From NCBI RefSeq assembly GCF_001748285.1, contig NZ_BDGT01000009.1, forward strand, positions 1-64,000: a stretch of 64,000 nucleotides of DNA. The letters are read 5' to 3'. The position numbers were made by a program, and so were the translations under genes. Source of the stretch: Thermogemmatispora onikobensis. Its GTDB lineage: Bacteria > Chloroflexota > Ktedonobacteria > Ktedonobacterales > Ktedonobacteraceae. Positions within the stretch are counted from its first letter, which is position 1; the number at the start of each line of letters is the position of its first letter. Below are positions 8,493 to 16,939 of the stretch, piece by piece. The notes below the pieces were generated by a model. It saw only the letters and a list, made by a program, of their open reading frames with translations. It was not told where the DNA came from and ran no database searches.

Positions 8493-8834
8493 CTAGGAAT
8501 GCTCGCCCTTCTCCTTCGCCTGCCCATCACGGCGCCCCGGCTCCTGTTCGGTGAGCAGCGCAGCTAGCTCCGGCAAACGCTGCTCTTCGAGGGCAATATC
8601 CGCCCCTGCTGGATAGGCTTTTAAGGCTGCCAGCAGGACGAGAGCCAGGGCCTCGTTGTCCAGCCGCAGCTGCTGCACTTCGCCCGCGTCACTCTCCCCG
8701 CCCCAGTAACGGAGATAGCCTAGCCGCTGCTCGTAGCGCTCCAATCGATCGAGCAGATGAATCAGGCTCCATTGCAGGGTAAGGCCGTCCCTCTTTGCCG
8801 CCTGCACCAGCCTGTGAAGGAGTGATAAGTTCAT
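8493..8834 (-). CDS. Small protein of unknown function upstream of the ECF sigma gene
   Basis: A 113-residue soluble protein that I do not recognise. It is helical, leucine- and glutamine-rich, with no cysteine pair, membrane segment or signal peptide. The start was chosen because GGAGGG lies close upstream of this ATG; a longer frame starting at 8873 lacks a site. It has its own promoter (8899-8927) and is followed 171 nt later by the ECF sigma gene on the same strand, so the two are probably co-transcribed. A role as anti-sigma or co-regulator is conceivable from position alone. Confidence 0.65.
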   Translation of the reverse strand: MNLSLLHRLVQAAKRDGLTLQWSLIHLLDRLERYEQRLGYLRYWGGESDAGEVQQLRLDNEALALVLLAALKAYPAGADIALEEQRLPELAALLTEQEPGRRDGQAKEKGEHS

Positions 8835-8898
8835 GTTCCCTCCTTTCTCTCTATTTCTTTGGCTGCTTCTCATTCATGAGAAAATCTTTTCTTTATGC

Positions 8899-8927
8899 AG
8901 TATATTCTTAATCAGCATCTGATGCAA
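8899..8927 (-). promoter_or_regulatory. Promoter of the small protein/ECF sigma operon
   Basis: Minus-strand -35 TTGCAT (8927-8922), 17-bp spacer, -10 TATACT (8904-8899), followed by an AT-rich leader of about 60 nt to the ATG at 8834. It looks like a housekeeping promoter rather than an ECF autoregulated one. Confidence 0.5.
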
Positions 8928-9060
8928 GCAAGCAGACAGTACGAGCAGAGAGCGATCGGCCCGAGAAGAGCTTTCCAGTTGGGTGCACGCTCCAGAACTC
9001 CTAGCGATTGCAACTTTTCTCTCCGCTCCCACGTCTAACTCTAGCGGAAGGAGAAGAAGA

Positions 9061-9118
9061 ACCTGAAAGGATCAAACCGACTCTCCTGGATACACCCATC
9101 TCCAGGCACCTTTCAGGT
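9061..9118 (+). other. Nested stem-loop in the leader of the MprF-like gene
   Basis: ACCTGAAAGG (9061-9070) pairs perfectly with CCTTTCAGGT (9109-9118). Inside, CCTGGA (9085-9090) pairs with TCCAGG (9101-9106) around a 10-nt loop, leaving an unpaired 14-nt stretch (9071-9084) on the 5-prime side only. It ends about 100 nt before the ATG at 9220. No T-run follows, so it is not a simple terminator. It matches no riboswitch class I can name. Confidence 0.4.
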
Positions 9119-9219
9119 GGCTTATCGCTGGACCGCATGGAAGCGTCTAGCATTAGTTATTCATGCAGAACACGCAAATCGATCGCTCAGTCTTGAAGAG
9201 AAGTTGAAGAAGGAATGTT

Positions 9220-10980
9220 ATGCTAGGGGTTGCTTTTCCTCGCCGCATCGCTGCTAACCGACAGCTTCGCCGCTTAAGCCGCCTGGGGATTGTCGCGGTG
9301 ATTGGTCTGGTAGGGTTGGTTGACATGCTTTCTCTCTTTGTGCCCGCTCTGGCCGCCTGGGATATTCTTCCCAATGCCTGGCTGGGTGCGCTCCCGGTCT
9401 CCCATCCGCACGCCCATCCTTTGACGGCGGTGATAGGCTTCTTTCTGCTGATGCTTTCCTATGGTCTGGCGCGCGGCAAGCGCCAGGCCTGGCTGGTCAC
9501 CCTGGTCTTGCTCTTGCTCTCGGCCTTATTGCTCCATCACCCTCATGGAGGCTTGTCGCTCCCTTCCCTCTTGGTGTTGGGATTGACCGCGCTCTTGGGT
9601 TGCTGCTCCCCACTCTTCCAGGCTCGTAGTGACCCTCCTTCGATCTTCCGCGGCTATCTGGCGCTGGCCTTGGGTTTGGGCATCGTCTTTTTCTATACTC
9701 TCGGCGGCTTCCTGACCCTCTACAGCGATTTCGAGCCGTTGATCGACCGCTGGGGTCTGGAAACGGTCCTTTTGGGACTGCTGAGCCGCGCTCATCTCCA
9801 TTTCCCACGCGGGACGCCGGCTTTTCTGTTTGCGCGGGCACTTCCGCTGCTGTGCATGAGCGCCGTGGGCTACGGGATGCTGCAGCTTTTTCGACCGGTG
9901 GCGGCGGCGCTGCTCTCGCAAGCTGGTGAGCGTCAGCGTGTCGAGGAGCTGGTGCGCCTCTACGGGCAGAATTCGATTTCCTATCATTTGCTGGTCGGTG
10001 AGAAGTCCTTTTTCTTTGCGGATTCAGGCCGGGCGGTGATTGGCTTTGTGCTCCAGGGAACGACGGCGGTGGTAGCCGGTGATCCTGTGGGACCAGAGGC
10101 CGAGTTGCCTGAGCTGATCCGGCAGTTCTTGGCTTTCTGCGAACGCCAGGATTGGACGCCGGTCTTCTGGCAGGTGCGAGCCGAGCTGGCCCCTTATTAT
10201 CGCGCCGCCGGTCTGCATTTGTTGAAGATCGGTGAGGATGCGATCGTTGAGCTGCCCTCCTTTTCGCTTCAGGGTGGCGCGATGGCCAATCTGCGGACGA
10301 GTGCGCGCCGCGCTGAAAAGGCCGGGTTGACGGTGGTCTTCTACGAGGGACGTGTGACTTCCTCTGAGCATGTGGCTCAAATGGTCCGGATCTCCCGCGA
10401 GTGGCTCCAGCGGAAAGGCGGCACGGAGATGGGCTTTAGCATGAGCCGTTTCCATCCTTTCGAGACGTCCCCTCAGCTCTATGCCGTGGCCGTCGATCAA
10501 GAGGAGGCTGTCCAGGCTTTTGTCTCTTTTGTGCCGATCTATGGACGCCGTGGCTGGGCTTTGGATCTGATGCGCCGCTCTTCTCAAGCGGTCCCTGGCA
10601 CTATGGAACTGCTCCTGACGCGCTCGCTCTTTTTCCTGAAGGAGCAGGGGGCAGAGGTTGTTAGCCTGGGACTGGCCCCCTTAAGCAACTGCAATCAGGA
10701 GGAGGATGAGACGCTGCTGGCAGCGAGCATCAGTTTCCTGAAAGGGCGCCTCTCTGGCCTGACCGGTGGTCCCTCACTCCTGGCTTTTAAGAAGAAGTTC
10801 CAACCTCGCTGGGAGAGTCGCTATCTGGTCTATCCAGAGACGCTGAGTCTGCCCAAGGTCGGTCTGGCACTCTACCGCGTCCATCAGCACGATGGCTCGC
10901 TGATGCTGGCTCTTCTGCGCTCGTTGCGCCCACTCCTGCGCCCGCAAGGAGTGCCAGCTCTGAAACGCGGCAGCGCTTGA
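9220..10980 (+). CDS. DUF2156 membrane protein, MprF-type aminoacyl-lipid synthase-like
   Basis: A 586-residue protein with about six membrane helices in the first 240 residues and a soluble C-terminal domain of the DUF2156 / phosphatidylglycerol lysyltransferase C-terminal type (GNAT-like). Recognisable parts are YHLLVGEKSFFF, VVAGDPVG, ANLRTSARRAEKAGL, and WALDLMRR followed by GTMELLL. In MprF the domain transfers an amino acid from tRNA to phosphatidylglycerol, lowering envelope charge and raising resistance to cationic peptides. This protein has fewer helices than full MprF, so whether it also flips lipid is uncertain. The ATG has AAGGA about 6 nt upstream. It stands alone, with a structured leader. 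Confidence 0.78.
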   Translation: MLGVAFPRRIAANRQLRRLSRLGIVAVIGLVGLVDMLSLFVPALAAWDILPNAWLGALPVSHPHAHPLTAVIGFFLLMLSYGLARGKRQAWLVTLVLLLLSALLLHHPHGGLSLPSLLVLGLTALLGCCSPLFQARSDPPSIFRGYLALALGLGIVFFYTLGGFLTLYSDFEPLIDRWGLETVLLGLLSRAHLHFPRGTPAFLFARALPLLCMSAVGYGMLQLFRPVAAALLSQAGERQRVEELVRLYGQNSISYHLLVGEKSFFFADSGRAVIGFVLQGTTAVVAGDPVGPEAELPELIRQFLAFCERQDWTPVFWQVRAELAPYYRAAGLHLLKIGEDAIVELPSFSLQGGAMANLRTSARRAEKAGLTVVFYEGRVTSSEHVAQMVRISREWLQRKGGTEMGFSMSRFHPFETSPQLYAVAVDQEEAVQAFVSFVPIYGRRGWALDLMRRSSQAVPGTMELLLTRSLFFLKEQGAEVVSLGLAPLSNCNQEEDETLLAASISFLKGRLSGLTGGPSLLAFKKKFQPRWESRYLVYPETLSLPKVGLALYRVHQHDGSLMLALLRSLRPLLRPQGVPALKRGSA

Positions 10981-10998
10981 GCGTCCGCCTGCGCTGGC

Positions 10999-11020
10999 TG
11001 GCCTCCCTCTCGGGAGGTCA
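10999..11020. terminator. Hairpin after the MprF-like gene
   Basis: GGCCTCCC and GGGAGGTC form a stem with a 4-nt loop 19 nt after the stop at 10980. There is no T-run, so it is terminator-like only. It sits in the gap between convergent genes. Confidence 0.35.
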
Positions 11021-11067
11021 GTTCTGGCAGGAAGGGAACGCAAGCAGCATAGGGACCCAGAGAAAGT

Positions 11068-11113
11068 AGCTGGTTGAGGAGAGGCTCCAACGTTCGTCAC
11101 CCCTCAACCAGCT
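11068..11113. terminator. Symmetric long hairpin between convergent genes
   Basis: AGCTGGTTGAGG (11068-11079) and CCTCAACCAGCT (11102-11113) are perfect 12-bp arms around a 22-nt loop. It lies midway between the convergent MprF-like and ctaG genes and would act on both strands, but neither side has a long T-run. Confidence 0.5.
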
Positions 11114-11143
11114 CACTGCTGCCAGGTGATGGGCCCGCGCCGG

Positions 11144-12067
11144 TCACTCCGAGGATGGCGAGCCAGGCGTAGGCGTTGTTTGCTGCTCTTGTGACAACGC
11201 TTGCTTGTGCTCTTCCGCCTCCGCCTCCAATACCTGTTGTAGCTGCTGATCATGTATCCTGGCCCTCTCTTCAAGGGCCGCCAGCCAGCGAAAGAAGAGA
11301 GGGGTCATGACGATCAGGTCAACGAGGCCCGGCACGAGCAACATGGCCCCGGCAGCCTCCTGGTCGCTGAGCGGGGCCATGAGCGGATGCGGCTGCCAGG
11401 CATAGATGGGGTAGAAGATGGTCCCCGAGAAGACCAGCAGGAAGGCAAAGATGTCAATCGGTTGCCCATCGAGAAAGGCGTAGAGCATCTGGGCCGGGTA
11501 GCTGAGACGCTGCTTTTCGTCTACGGGACCGAGCAGCGGCCACCAGTTGAGGCAGGCTAGCGGCAGGAGGATCACCAGGGCGAGATCATAGAGCAGAGCT
11601 TGCTCGCTGATCGCGAGGTAGAGCGGCGGCAGATGCCAGAGAAGGAAGAAGCCGTTATAGAGGATAGAGGCAGGGAAGGGACGTGTCAGCCAGCAAAGCA
11701 GAGCAGACCAACGGCTCTGCTCCCGACCCTCTCCCGCCCGGAGCTGCCTGGCCAGGGCAGTCGGCAGCGCGAGCAAGAGGAGAGGGGCACAGATGGTGCT
11801 CAGGACGATCACCTGCAGCATATGCATGAGAAAGAGCTGGTTCCGGGCCAGGCGATCGATGGAAGTCGCCAGGACCACGAGCATGGCGACAATGGCGATG
11901 AGGAAGGCCAGCAGGCGCCAGCGCGCCTGGCCGGGGCGCTCTTCAGGTGGGGGTTGGGGCTGCCGCAGCTCTCGCCAGAGAGGTGGCAGGTAACCCAGGC
12001 AGAGCAGCAGCGCCACAACGAGCGCGGGCAGGTTGACCAGGTCGAGCAGGGGAATGATCGCTTGCAT
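11144..12067 (-). CDS. ctaG: Cytochrome c oxidase assembly factor CtaG (caa3 type)
   Basis: A 307-residue integral membrane protein with about seven helices. The CtaG_caa3 family is needed for assembly of caa3-type cytochrome oxidase, probably in copper delivery to the CuA/CuB sites. Typical features are the helix pair around LFLMHMLQ, FLLWHLPPLYLA with its conserved WH, and DGQPIDIFAFLL. The C-terminal 45 residues are a charged glutamine/glutamate-rich tail. The ATG has GGAGA upstream. No oxidase subunit genes are in the window, so this is a detached assembly gene. Confidence 0.85.
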   Translation of the reverse strand: MQAIIPLLDLVNLPALVVALLLCLGYLPPLWRELRQPQPPPEERPGQARWRLLAFLIAIVAMLVVLATSIDRLARNQLFLMHMLQVIVLSTICAPLLLLALPTALARQLRAGEGREQSRWSALLCWLTRPFPASILYNGFFLLWHLPPLYLAISEQALLYDLALVILLPLACLNWWPLLGPVDEKQRLSYPAQMLYAFLDGQPIDIFAFLLVFSGTIFYPIYAWQPHPLMAPLSDQEAAGAMLLVPGLVDLIVMTPLFFRWLAALEERARIHDQQLQQVLEAEAEEHKQALSQEQQTTPTPGSPSSE

Positions 12068-12267
12068 AAGCTGTCTCTCCGTGCGGTAAGGCTGTAAGAT
12101 AGAATACGCTGTTCTCTACCAGAGACTATAGCGCATCCTGGTCAGAGAGAGCGTATGCCCCCTCTTCCCTGTTAGCGCCGTTCTCATTCGCTATCGGTCG
12201 CAGGGGAAAGGAGGAGGAGCGACAAACAACTGGTCAACAGAGAGAAGCCTGGAGGTACTGCTAAGCG

Positions 12268-13302
12268 ATGTCCGCTGCGTCCTGGAGCGAATTTGAGTTG
12301 ATTGCCCGTCTGACTGCCGGTCTACCCTCGGGCGAGGAGGTGGTCGTTGGTGTTGGAGACGATTGCGCCGTCCTCGATCTTGGCGGCCCGCGCCTCTTGT
12401 TGTTGACCTGCGATAGCCAGGTCGAGGGAGTGCATTTTACGCTGCGCACCTCCTCGCCGGAGGAGGTTGGGCGGAAGGCCCTGGCCATCAATCTCAGCGA
12501 TATCGCGGCAATGGGTGGTGAGCCGCGTTACGCCCTGGTCTCTCTGCATGTGCCGCGCCACTGCTCGCTGGCGGTCCTGGAGGGCCTCTATGCCGGCCTG
12601 CGCCAGGAGGCGACTGCCGCCCAGACCTTGATTGTCGGTGGCAACGTCAGCGGCACCGGGGCCGCGGAGACGCTGGCGATCGATATCACTTTGCTTGGAG
12701 AGAGCGAGCGCGGGCGGGTACTGACGCGCTCCGGCGCCCGCGTTGGCGATATCATCTTCGTGACTGGTTCGCCAGGGGATTCGGCGGCTGGCCTCTACTC
12801 GCTGTTTGAGCCGGACCATCCTTATCCTCCGACAGCCTGCGAGCGGCTGCGCGCCGCCCATCGCGTGCCAAAACCTCGACTGGCCGAGGGACGTCTGTTG
12901 AGTCAGTTTGGCCCCCAGATTGTGACGGCCCTCATTGATGTGAGCGATGGTCTGAGTGGCGATCTGGGCCATCTTTGTGAGCGCAGCGGCGTGGGAGCCT
13001 GCATCGAGGTAGCGCGCCTGCCCATCTCAGCGGAGCTGCAAGCTCTGGCCGCGACCCTGGGACGGGACCCGCTCGCCTGGGTACTGCATGGCGGCGAGGA
13101 CTATGAGCTGCTCTTTACGGTCGCGCCTGGCTACGAGGAGGCTGTCCAGGCTCGCTTCGCCGCGGCGGGCGCGGCTCCCATCACCCCCATCGGCCAGGTT
13201 ACGGAGGCAGCGAGCGGCCTCCGCCTGCGCTGGCCGGATGGGCGCGAGGAGCCGCTGCCAGTGCAGAGCTGGGATCACTTCGCCTCACCCGGCCAGCACT
13301 AG
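12268..13302 (+). CDS. thiL: Thiamine-monophosphate kinase
   Basis: A 344-residue ThiL that phosphorylates thiamine monophosphate to the active cofactor TPP, the last step of the pathway. It belongs to the PurM/AIR-synthase fold: VVVGVGDDCAVLD (Mg-ATP-binding aspartates), TCDSQVEGVHF, LAINLSDIAAMGGEP, IVGGNVSGT and DVSDGLSGDL are all present. The family is usually 310-350 residues, so it is full length. The ATG has GGAGG about 11 nt upstream. It converges on the riboswitch-controlled thi operon (18 bp from thiE) but is on the opposite strand, so it is expressed separately. Confidence 0.95.
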   Translation: MSAASWSEFELIARLTAGLPSGEEVVVGVGDDCAVLDLGGPRLLLLTCDSQVEGVHFTLRTSSPEEVGRKALAINLSDIAAMGGEPRYALVSLHVPRHCSLAVLEGLYAGLRQEATAAQTLIVGGNVSGTGAAETLAIDITLLGESERGRVLTRSGARVGDIIFVTGSPGDSAAGLYSLFEPDHPYPPTACERLRAAHRVPKPRLAEGRLLSQFGPQIVTALIDVSDGLSGDLGHLCERSGVGACIEVARLPISAELQALAATLGRDPLAWVLHGGEDYELLFTVAPGYEEAVQARFAAAGAAPITPIGQVTEAASGLRLRWPDGREEPLPVQSWDHFASPGQH

Positions 13303-13319
13303 CCAGGTCGCTTCCCCGT

Positions 13320-14006
13320 TCAGGCCCTCCGCAGCCCGCGCTGTCCTGACCTGACCTGCTCGGCGATAGCCCGCGCGGCAGCGGTGATGTCCTCAGCGGC
13401 GACAACGGCAGTGATCACGGCGACGCCACAGGCGCCCGCCGCTATGACCTCTGGAGTGTTGGCTGCCGTGATTCCGCCAATGGCAACCAGGGGCACTCGA
13501 TAGCGGGCGCTGATCGCTCGCAGCAGCTCGGGGCCAGTGGCCGGGCCGGCATCAGCCTTGCCGCGCGTTGCATAGATCGGACCCACGCCCAGATAGTCCG
13601 CTCCTCCCGCTACCGCTTGCGCAGCCTCTTCTAGATTGCCCGCCGAGACACCGAGGATGCGCCCAGGGCCGAGCAACTTGCGCGCCAGGGCGGCAGGCAT
13701 GTCATCCTGCCCCACATGAGCGCCGTCGGCATCGACCGCCAGAGCCACATCAACACGGTCGTTGACAATCAGCAAGGCCCCGTGACGACGGGTTAGCTCG
13801 CGCAGCGCCAGGCCCTCCTCAACCAGAGTGTGGGTGGTTGCCTGTTTATCGCGCAGTTGGATAATCGTGGCCCCACCAGCCAGGGCCGCCGCGACCACGG
13901 TCAGCATGTCACGCCCCCGCGACCACTGGCGATCGGTCAGGACATGCAAGGCGAGGCGCGGAATCAGCGCTTCGCGCGCCCAGCCACAGGGCAATAGCTC
14001 CGTCAT
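13320..14006 (-). CDS. thiE: Thiamine-phosphate synthase
   Basis: A 228-residue TIM-barrel enzyme that joins HMP-pyrophosphate and thiazole phosphate to form thiamine phosphate. Signature stretches are TIIQLRDKQA, LIVNDRVDVALAVDADGAHVG split across two strands, YLGVGPIYATRGKADAG and LVAIGGITAAN. It is the last gene of the TPP-riboswitch operon. Its ATG shares one base with the thiM stop (TGATG), and no clear Shine-Dalgarno is seen, so translation is probably coupled to thiM. Confidence 0.95.
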   Translation of the reverse strand: MTELLPCGWAREALIPRLALHVLTDRQWSRGRDMLTVVAAALAGGATIIQLRDKQATTHTLVEEGLALRELTRRHGALLIVNDRVDVALAVDADGAHVGQDDMPAALARKLLGPGRILGVSAGNLEEAAQAVAGGADYLGVGPIYATRGKADAGPATGPELLRAISARYRVPLVAIGGITAANTPEVIAAGACGVAVITAVVAAEDITAAARAIAEQVRSGQRGLRRA

Positions 14007-14842
14007 CAGGCGATCACCATCACTTTCTGTCCACGACGGATGGCCTCCTCGTCAAGAGCGGCGACGGCATCGATCAGGTGGGAGCGGAAGGTACCCGGGC
14101 CAGCAGCCTGCTGAGCGGCCAGCTCACCAGCCAGACCCAGGGCGACAAGAGCAGCGATACTGGCTTTCCAGGCATCCGCTTCGACGGCAAGAAAGGCCGC
14201 CACCAATGTGGTGGCCATGCAGCCGCTGCCGGTAATGCTGGCAAGCCAGGGATGACCATTCTCGACGTAGGCCAGGCGCCGACCATCGCTAATGACGTCG
14301 CGCGCCCCAGTGATCGTTACACAGCAGCCGAACTGGCGCGCCGCCCGCTGGGCGACGCTTTCCCGCTCCTCGGACAACGAGATCGACTCGACACCGCGCG
14401 TTTCGCCCTCCACACCGAGCAAGGCCCCGATCTCGGAGGCGTTGCCGCGTAGAGCCGTGATCTGCAGATCCCGCAGCAGGCGCAGGGCGCTCTCGGTGCG
14501 CAGGCGCGTGGCTCCAGCCCCAACGGGATCAAGGACAATGGGGATCTGACGCTCGTTGGCCCGCCGGCCAGCCAGGAGCATGGCCTCGATCTGCCCCGGG
14601 GTGAGGGTGCCGATGTTGAGCACCAGAGCGCTGGCAAGATTGACCATCTCTTCCACTTCTTCACGCGCATGGGCCATCACTGGCAAGGCTCCGATGGCCA
14701 GCGTGATGTTGGCGGTGTCGTTCATCACGACCATGTTGGTGATATGATGCACCAGAGGCTTACGGGTCCGAATGATCCCCACCAGGGATGCCAGCGCTTC
14801 AAGCTCCTGCGCCCCAGGACCTTTAGCTTCTTGCCGCTGCAT
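14006..14842 (-). CDS. thiM: Hydroxyethylthiazole kinase
   Basis: A 278-residue ribokinase-fold enzyme that phosphorylates salvaged 4-methyl-5-(2-hydroxyethyl)thiazole. It shows VHHITNMVVMNDTAN at the substrate site, PIVLDPVGAGAT, and the GSGCMAT anion-hole motif near the C terminus (TGSGC with catalytic cysteine). The chosen ATG overlaps the thiD stop (TGATG) and has GAGGT upstream; an upstream GTG would add 11 residues. Its presence together with tenA, and the absence of thiC or thiG, marks this as a salvage operon. Confidence 0.95.
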   Translation of the reverse strand: MQRQEAKGPGAQELEALASLVGIIRTRKPLVHHITNMVVMNDTANITLAIGALPVMAHAREEVEEMVNLASALVLNIGTLTPGQIEAMLLAGRRANERQIPIVLDPVGAGATRLRTESALRLLRDLQITALRGNASEIGALLGVEGETRGVESISLSEERESVAQRAARQFGCCVTITGARDVISDGRRLAYVENGHPWLASITGSGCMATTLVAAFLAVEADAWKASIAALVALGLAGELAAQQAAGPGTFRSHLIDAVAALDEEAIRRGQKVMVIA

Positions 14843-15663
14843 CAGCGTACCTCTTCTTTCTTGCTTCGCTTCCACTGCCAGAAATGTTCGGTAGGTCCAT
14901 GACCGCGACCCAGACCCGGGGCCCGCCGAATGGCCTCGGTCACGTAGCGCTTGGCCTCGGCCACGGCCTCAGCCACGGAGAGGCCCCGCGCCAGGAAGGC
15001 GGCAAGGGCCGCCGAGAAGGTGCAGCCGGTGCCGTGGGTATGGCGCGTCTCGATGCGCTCGGCGCGCAATTCGCTGAAGCCGGTCCCGTCAAAATAGACG
15101 TCGATCGGGGCATCGAGGCGATGACCGCCTTTGACAACCACATGGCGCGCACCGAGATCGTGAATAGCTCGGGCCGCCTCGCGCATCTCCTCCAGCGTCT
15201 CGATGTGCCGCCCAGTGAGCATCTCGGCCTCCGGCAGATTGGGCGTCACGACCTCCGCCAGAGGTAGCAGGACACCGCGCAGGGCCGCAACGGCCTCGGG
15301 CTGCAGTAGCGGGTCCCCGCTTTTGGCCGCCATGACAGGATCAACAACCAGACGCAGTTTCCAGCGAGCGACGCTGCGGGCGACGACTTCAATAATGGGG
15401 GCCGTCGCCAGCATGCCAGTCTTGGCAGCGTCGGCGCCGATGTCCTCGAGCACAGCATCGATCTGGGCCTCCACCAGCTCCGGCGGCAGTTCGAAGGCAG
15501 CCCGCACTCCTAACGTGTTCTGGGCTGTGATGGCCGTGATGGCCGAGAGACCATAGACCTCCAGGGCGGCGAAGGTCTTGAGGTCAGCCTGAATGCCAGC
15601 CCCAGCGGAGGAATCCGAGCCGGCAATGGTCAACGCCCGCGGGTGTCGTTGCTCTTCGCTCAT
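14842..15663 (-). CDS. thiD: Hydroxymethylpyrimidine/phosphomethylpyrimidine kinase
   Basis: A 273-residue ribokinase-like enzyme that phosphorylates HMP to HMP-P and then HMP-PP. Features are TIAGSDSSAGAGIQADLKT at the N terminus, AITAQNTLGV, DPVMAAKSGDPLL, VTPNLPEAEMLTG and HTHGTGCTFSAALAA with the anion hole. The ATG at 15663 was chosen over a frame extending 41 residues upstream because GGGAG directly precedes it and the conserved domain begins at residue 10. It follows tenA by 74 bp and overlaps thiM by one base. Confidence 0.95.
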   Translation of the reverse strand: MSEEQRHPRALTIAGSDSSAGAGIQADLKTFAALEVYGLSAITAITAQNTLGVRAAFELPPELVEAQIDAVLEDIGADAAKTGMLATAPIIEVVARSVARWKLRLVVDPVMAAKSGDPLLQPEAVAALRGVLLPLAEVVTPNLPEAEMLTGRHIETLEEMREAARAIHDLGARHVVVKGGHRLDAPIDVYFDGTGFSELRAERIETRHTHGTGCTFSAALAAFLARGLSVAEAVAEAKRYVTEAIRRAPGLGRGHGPTEHFWQWKRSKKEEVR

Positions 15664-15737
15664 AATCTCCCTCGTGCTTCTTGTGTCTTGACCATGCTTC
15701 CATACTCCGACGGCCCTCTCTGCCGTTGGCACGGCTC

Positions 15738-16442
15738 TCAGGCTGGCCACTGCTCTTGTCGCCAGGCCATTTCCCAGAAGAGCCATTCATAGCAGGTGCT
15801 GATGCGAAAGATCTCGTAGAGACGGGCCAGGGCCTCTGCTGGCAGGCGCTCAGCGTGGAGGTCCAGGCGCTCGCGCAGCCAGCGCCCCACGGCATCGAAT
15901 TCGGGATCGGCATAGGTGCGCAGCCAATCGGCATAGGGATGCTCAGGAGCCGGCGGCTTGTTGCCCGTGAGATGGGTGCCCACCTCGGCATAGATCCAGG
16001 CACAGGGCAGCATAGAGGTGATGATCTCGGGGAGGGTCCCGCTGGTGGCGACGGTCAGCAGATGACGGGTGTAGGCGTAGTTGGTGGGAGCCATCGGCGT
16101 GGCCGCCATCTGCTCAGGCGTCAAGCCAAAACGCTCGCCGTAACGGCGGTGCAGCTCCTGCTCGACGACGAGGGTGTTGAGCAGCAGGCGGCCAAACTGC
16201 TCGATCTCGGCGTGATCCTCGCTCCGAGTGGCAGCAAAGGCAAAGCATTTGGCCAGCACGTCGAGAAAGAGAGCATCTTGCCGGATATAAAACTCGAAAT
16301 TGGCGCGCGGCAGGGAACCATCGCCGAGGGCGACCACAAAAGGATGTTGCAGCTGGCGCTGCCACAGAGGGAGAACACTCTCACGCAAACGCGCGGAGAG
16401 ACCGCTCCCCGCAGGCATAGCGGTGGTTTCAGCAGCAGACAT
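15738..16442 (-). CDS. tenA: Aminopyrimidine aminohydrolase / thiaminase II
   Basis: A 234-residue TenA-family helical enzyme. In salvage it hydrolyses aminopyrimidine products of thiamine breakdown to HMP. Typical segments are HPFVVALGDGSLPRANFEFY, YIRQDALFL, LPCAWIYAEVGTHL (catalytic cysteine in the LPC motif) and FRISTCYEWLFWEMAW at the C terminus. It is the first gene of the thi operon, about 140 nt downstream of the TPP riboswitch. The ATG has GGAGGT upstream. Confidence 0.93.
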   Translation of the reverse strand: MSAAETTAMPAGSGLSARLRESVLPLWQRQLQHPFVVALGDGSLPRANFEFYIRQDALFLDVLAKCFAFAATRSEDHAEIEQFGRLLLNTLVVEQELHRRYGERFGLTPEQMAATPMAPTNYAYTRHLLTVATSGTLPEIITSMLPCAWIYAEVGTHLTGNKPPAPEHPYADWLRTYADPEFDAVGRWLRERLDLHAERLPAEALARLYEIFRISTCYEWLFWEMAWRQEQWPA

Positions 16443-16584
16443 GATGACCTGACCTCCACAAAGCGGATCGATCAAGCACGGGGAGAGCGTTCAGGCCAGG
16501 AATCGCCGATTGCGGGATGAATGAAGGGGAAGCAGAAAACCATGACAGCTGCTGCCAGGGCCACAGTTTTCTCAATCACCCGCG

Positions 16585-16680
16585 TTCCCTTCGCTGGCAT
16601 TACCCAGATCAGGTCAGTTCAGGGTCCCCCACACACTCCGGTGGTGTTCTCAGCCTGGCTGCACCAAGCTCCCCTAGCGA
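16585..16680 (-). ncRNA. TPP riboswitch (THI element)
   Basis: Read on the minus strand, it opens with TAGGGGAGC, carries GGCTGAGAAC in the pyrimidine-sensing helix, and continues with ACCCTGAACTGACCTGATC and TGGGTAATGCCAGCGAAGGG, the highly conserved pyrophosphate-side sequence. These match the THI-box consensus closely. It binds TPP and lowers expression of the tenA-thiD-thiM-thiE operon. No convincing intrinsic terminator lies between it and tenA, so control may act on translation initiation or by an unrecognised structure. Confidence 0.93.
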
Positions 16681-16867
16681 GTACAGATGCGTCTCAGACC
16701 GGCGATCGCCCGCACCAGGCGCACTCTCAGCCTCCGCCTTTTGCGCCCGGGCCTTCCTCTTGCTGGCAGATCGCGACCGACCAGGTTTTTCGCTGCTGAA
16801 GGCAGGAGGAACAAACAGCTGATCGCAGCAGCAAGCACCGATCGCCTTGACGCTTCTTCCACCGCCA

Positions 16868-16896
16868 ATTATAGCCAAGCCGCAGTGAAAGTGCAA
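16868..16896 (-). promoter_or_regulatory. Promoter of the thi operon
   Basis: Minus-strand -35 TTGCAC (16896-16891), 17-bp spacer and consensus -10 TATAAT (16873-16868). Transcription would start near 16861, about 180 nt before the riboswitch aptamer. The rest of the 16443-16939 gap is leader sequence; no protein gene is supported there. Confidence 0.6.
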
Positions 16897-16939
16897 TGCC
16901 GCCGTCTGGTGGCAGTGGCCTCGGTTGCCAGCTGACCCA

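Noticed and set aside
16521-16896. Small open frames on both strands upstream of tenA
   Set aside because: They cover the TPP riboswitch and its promoter.
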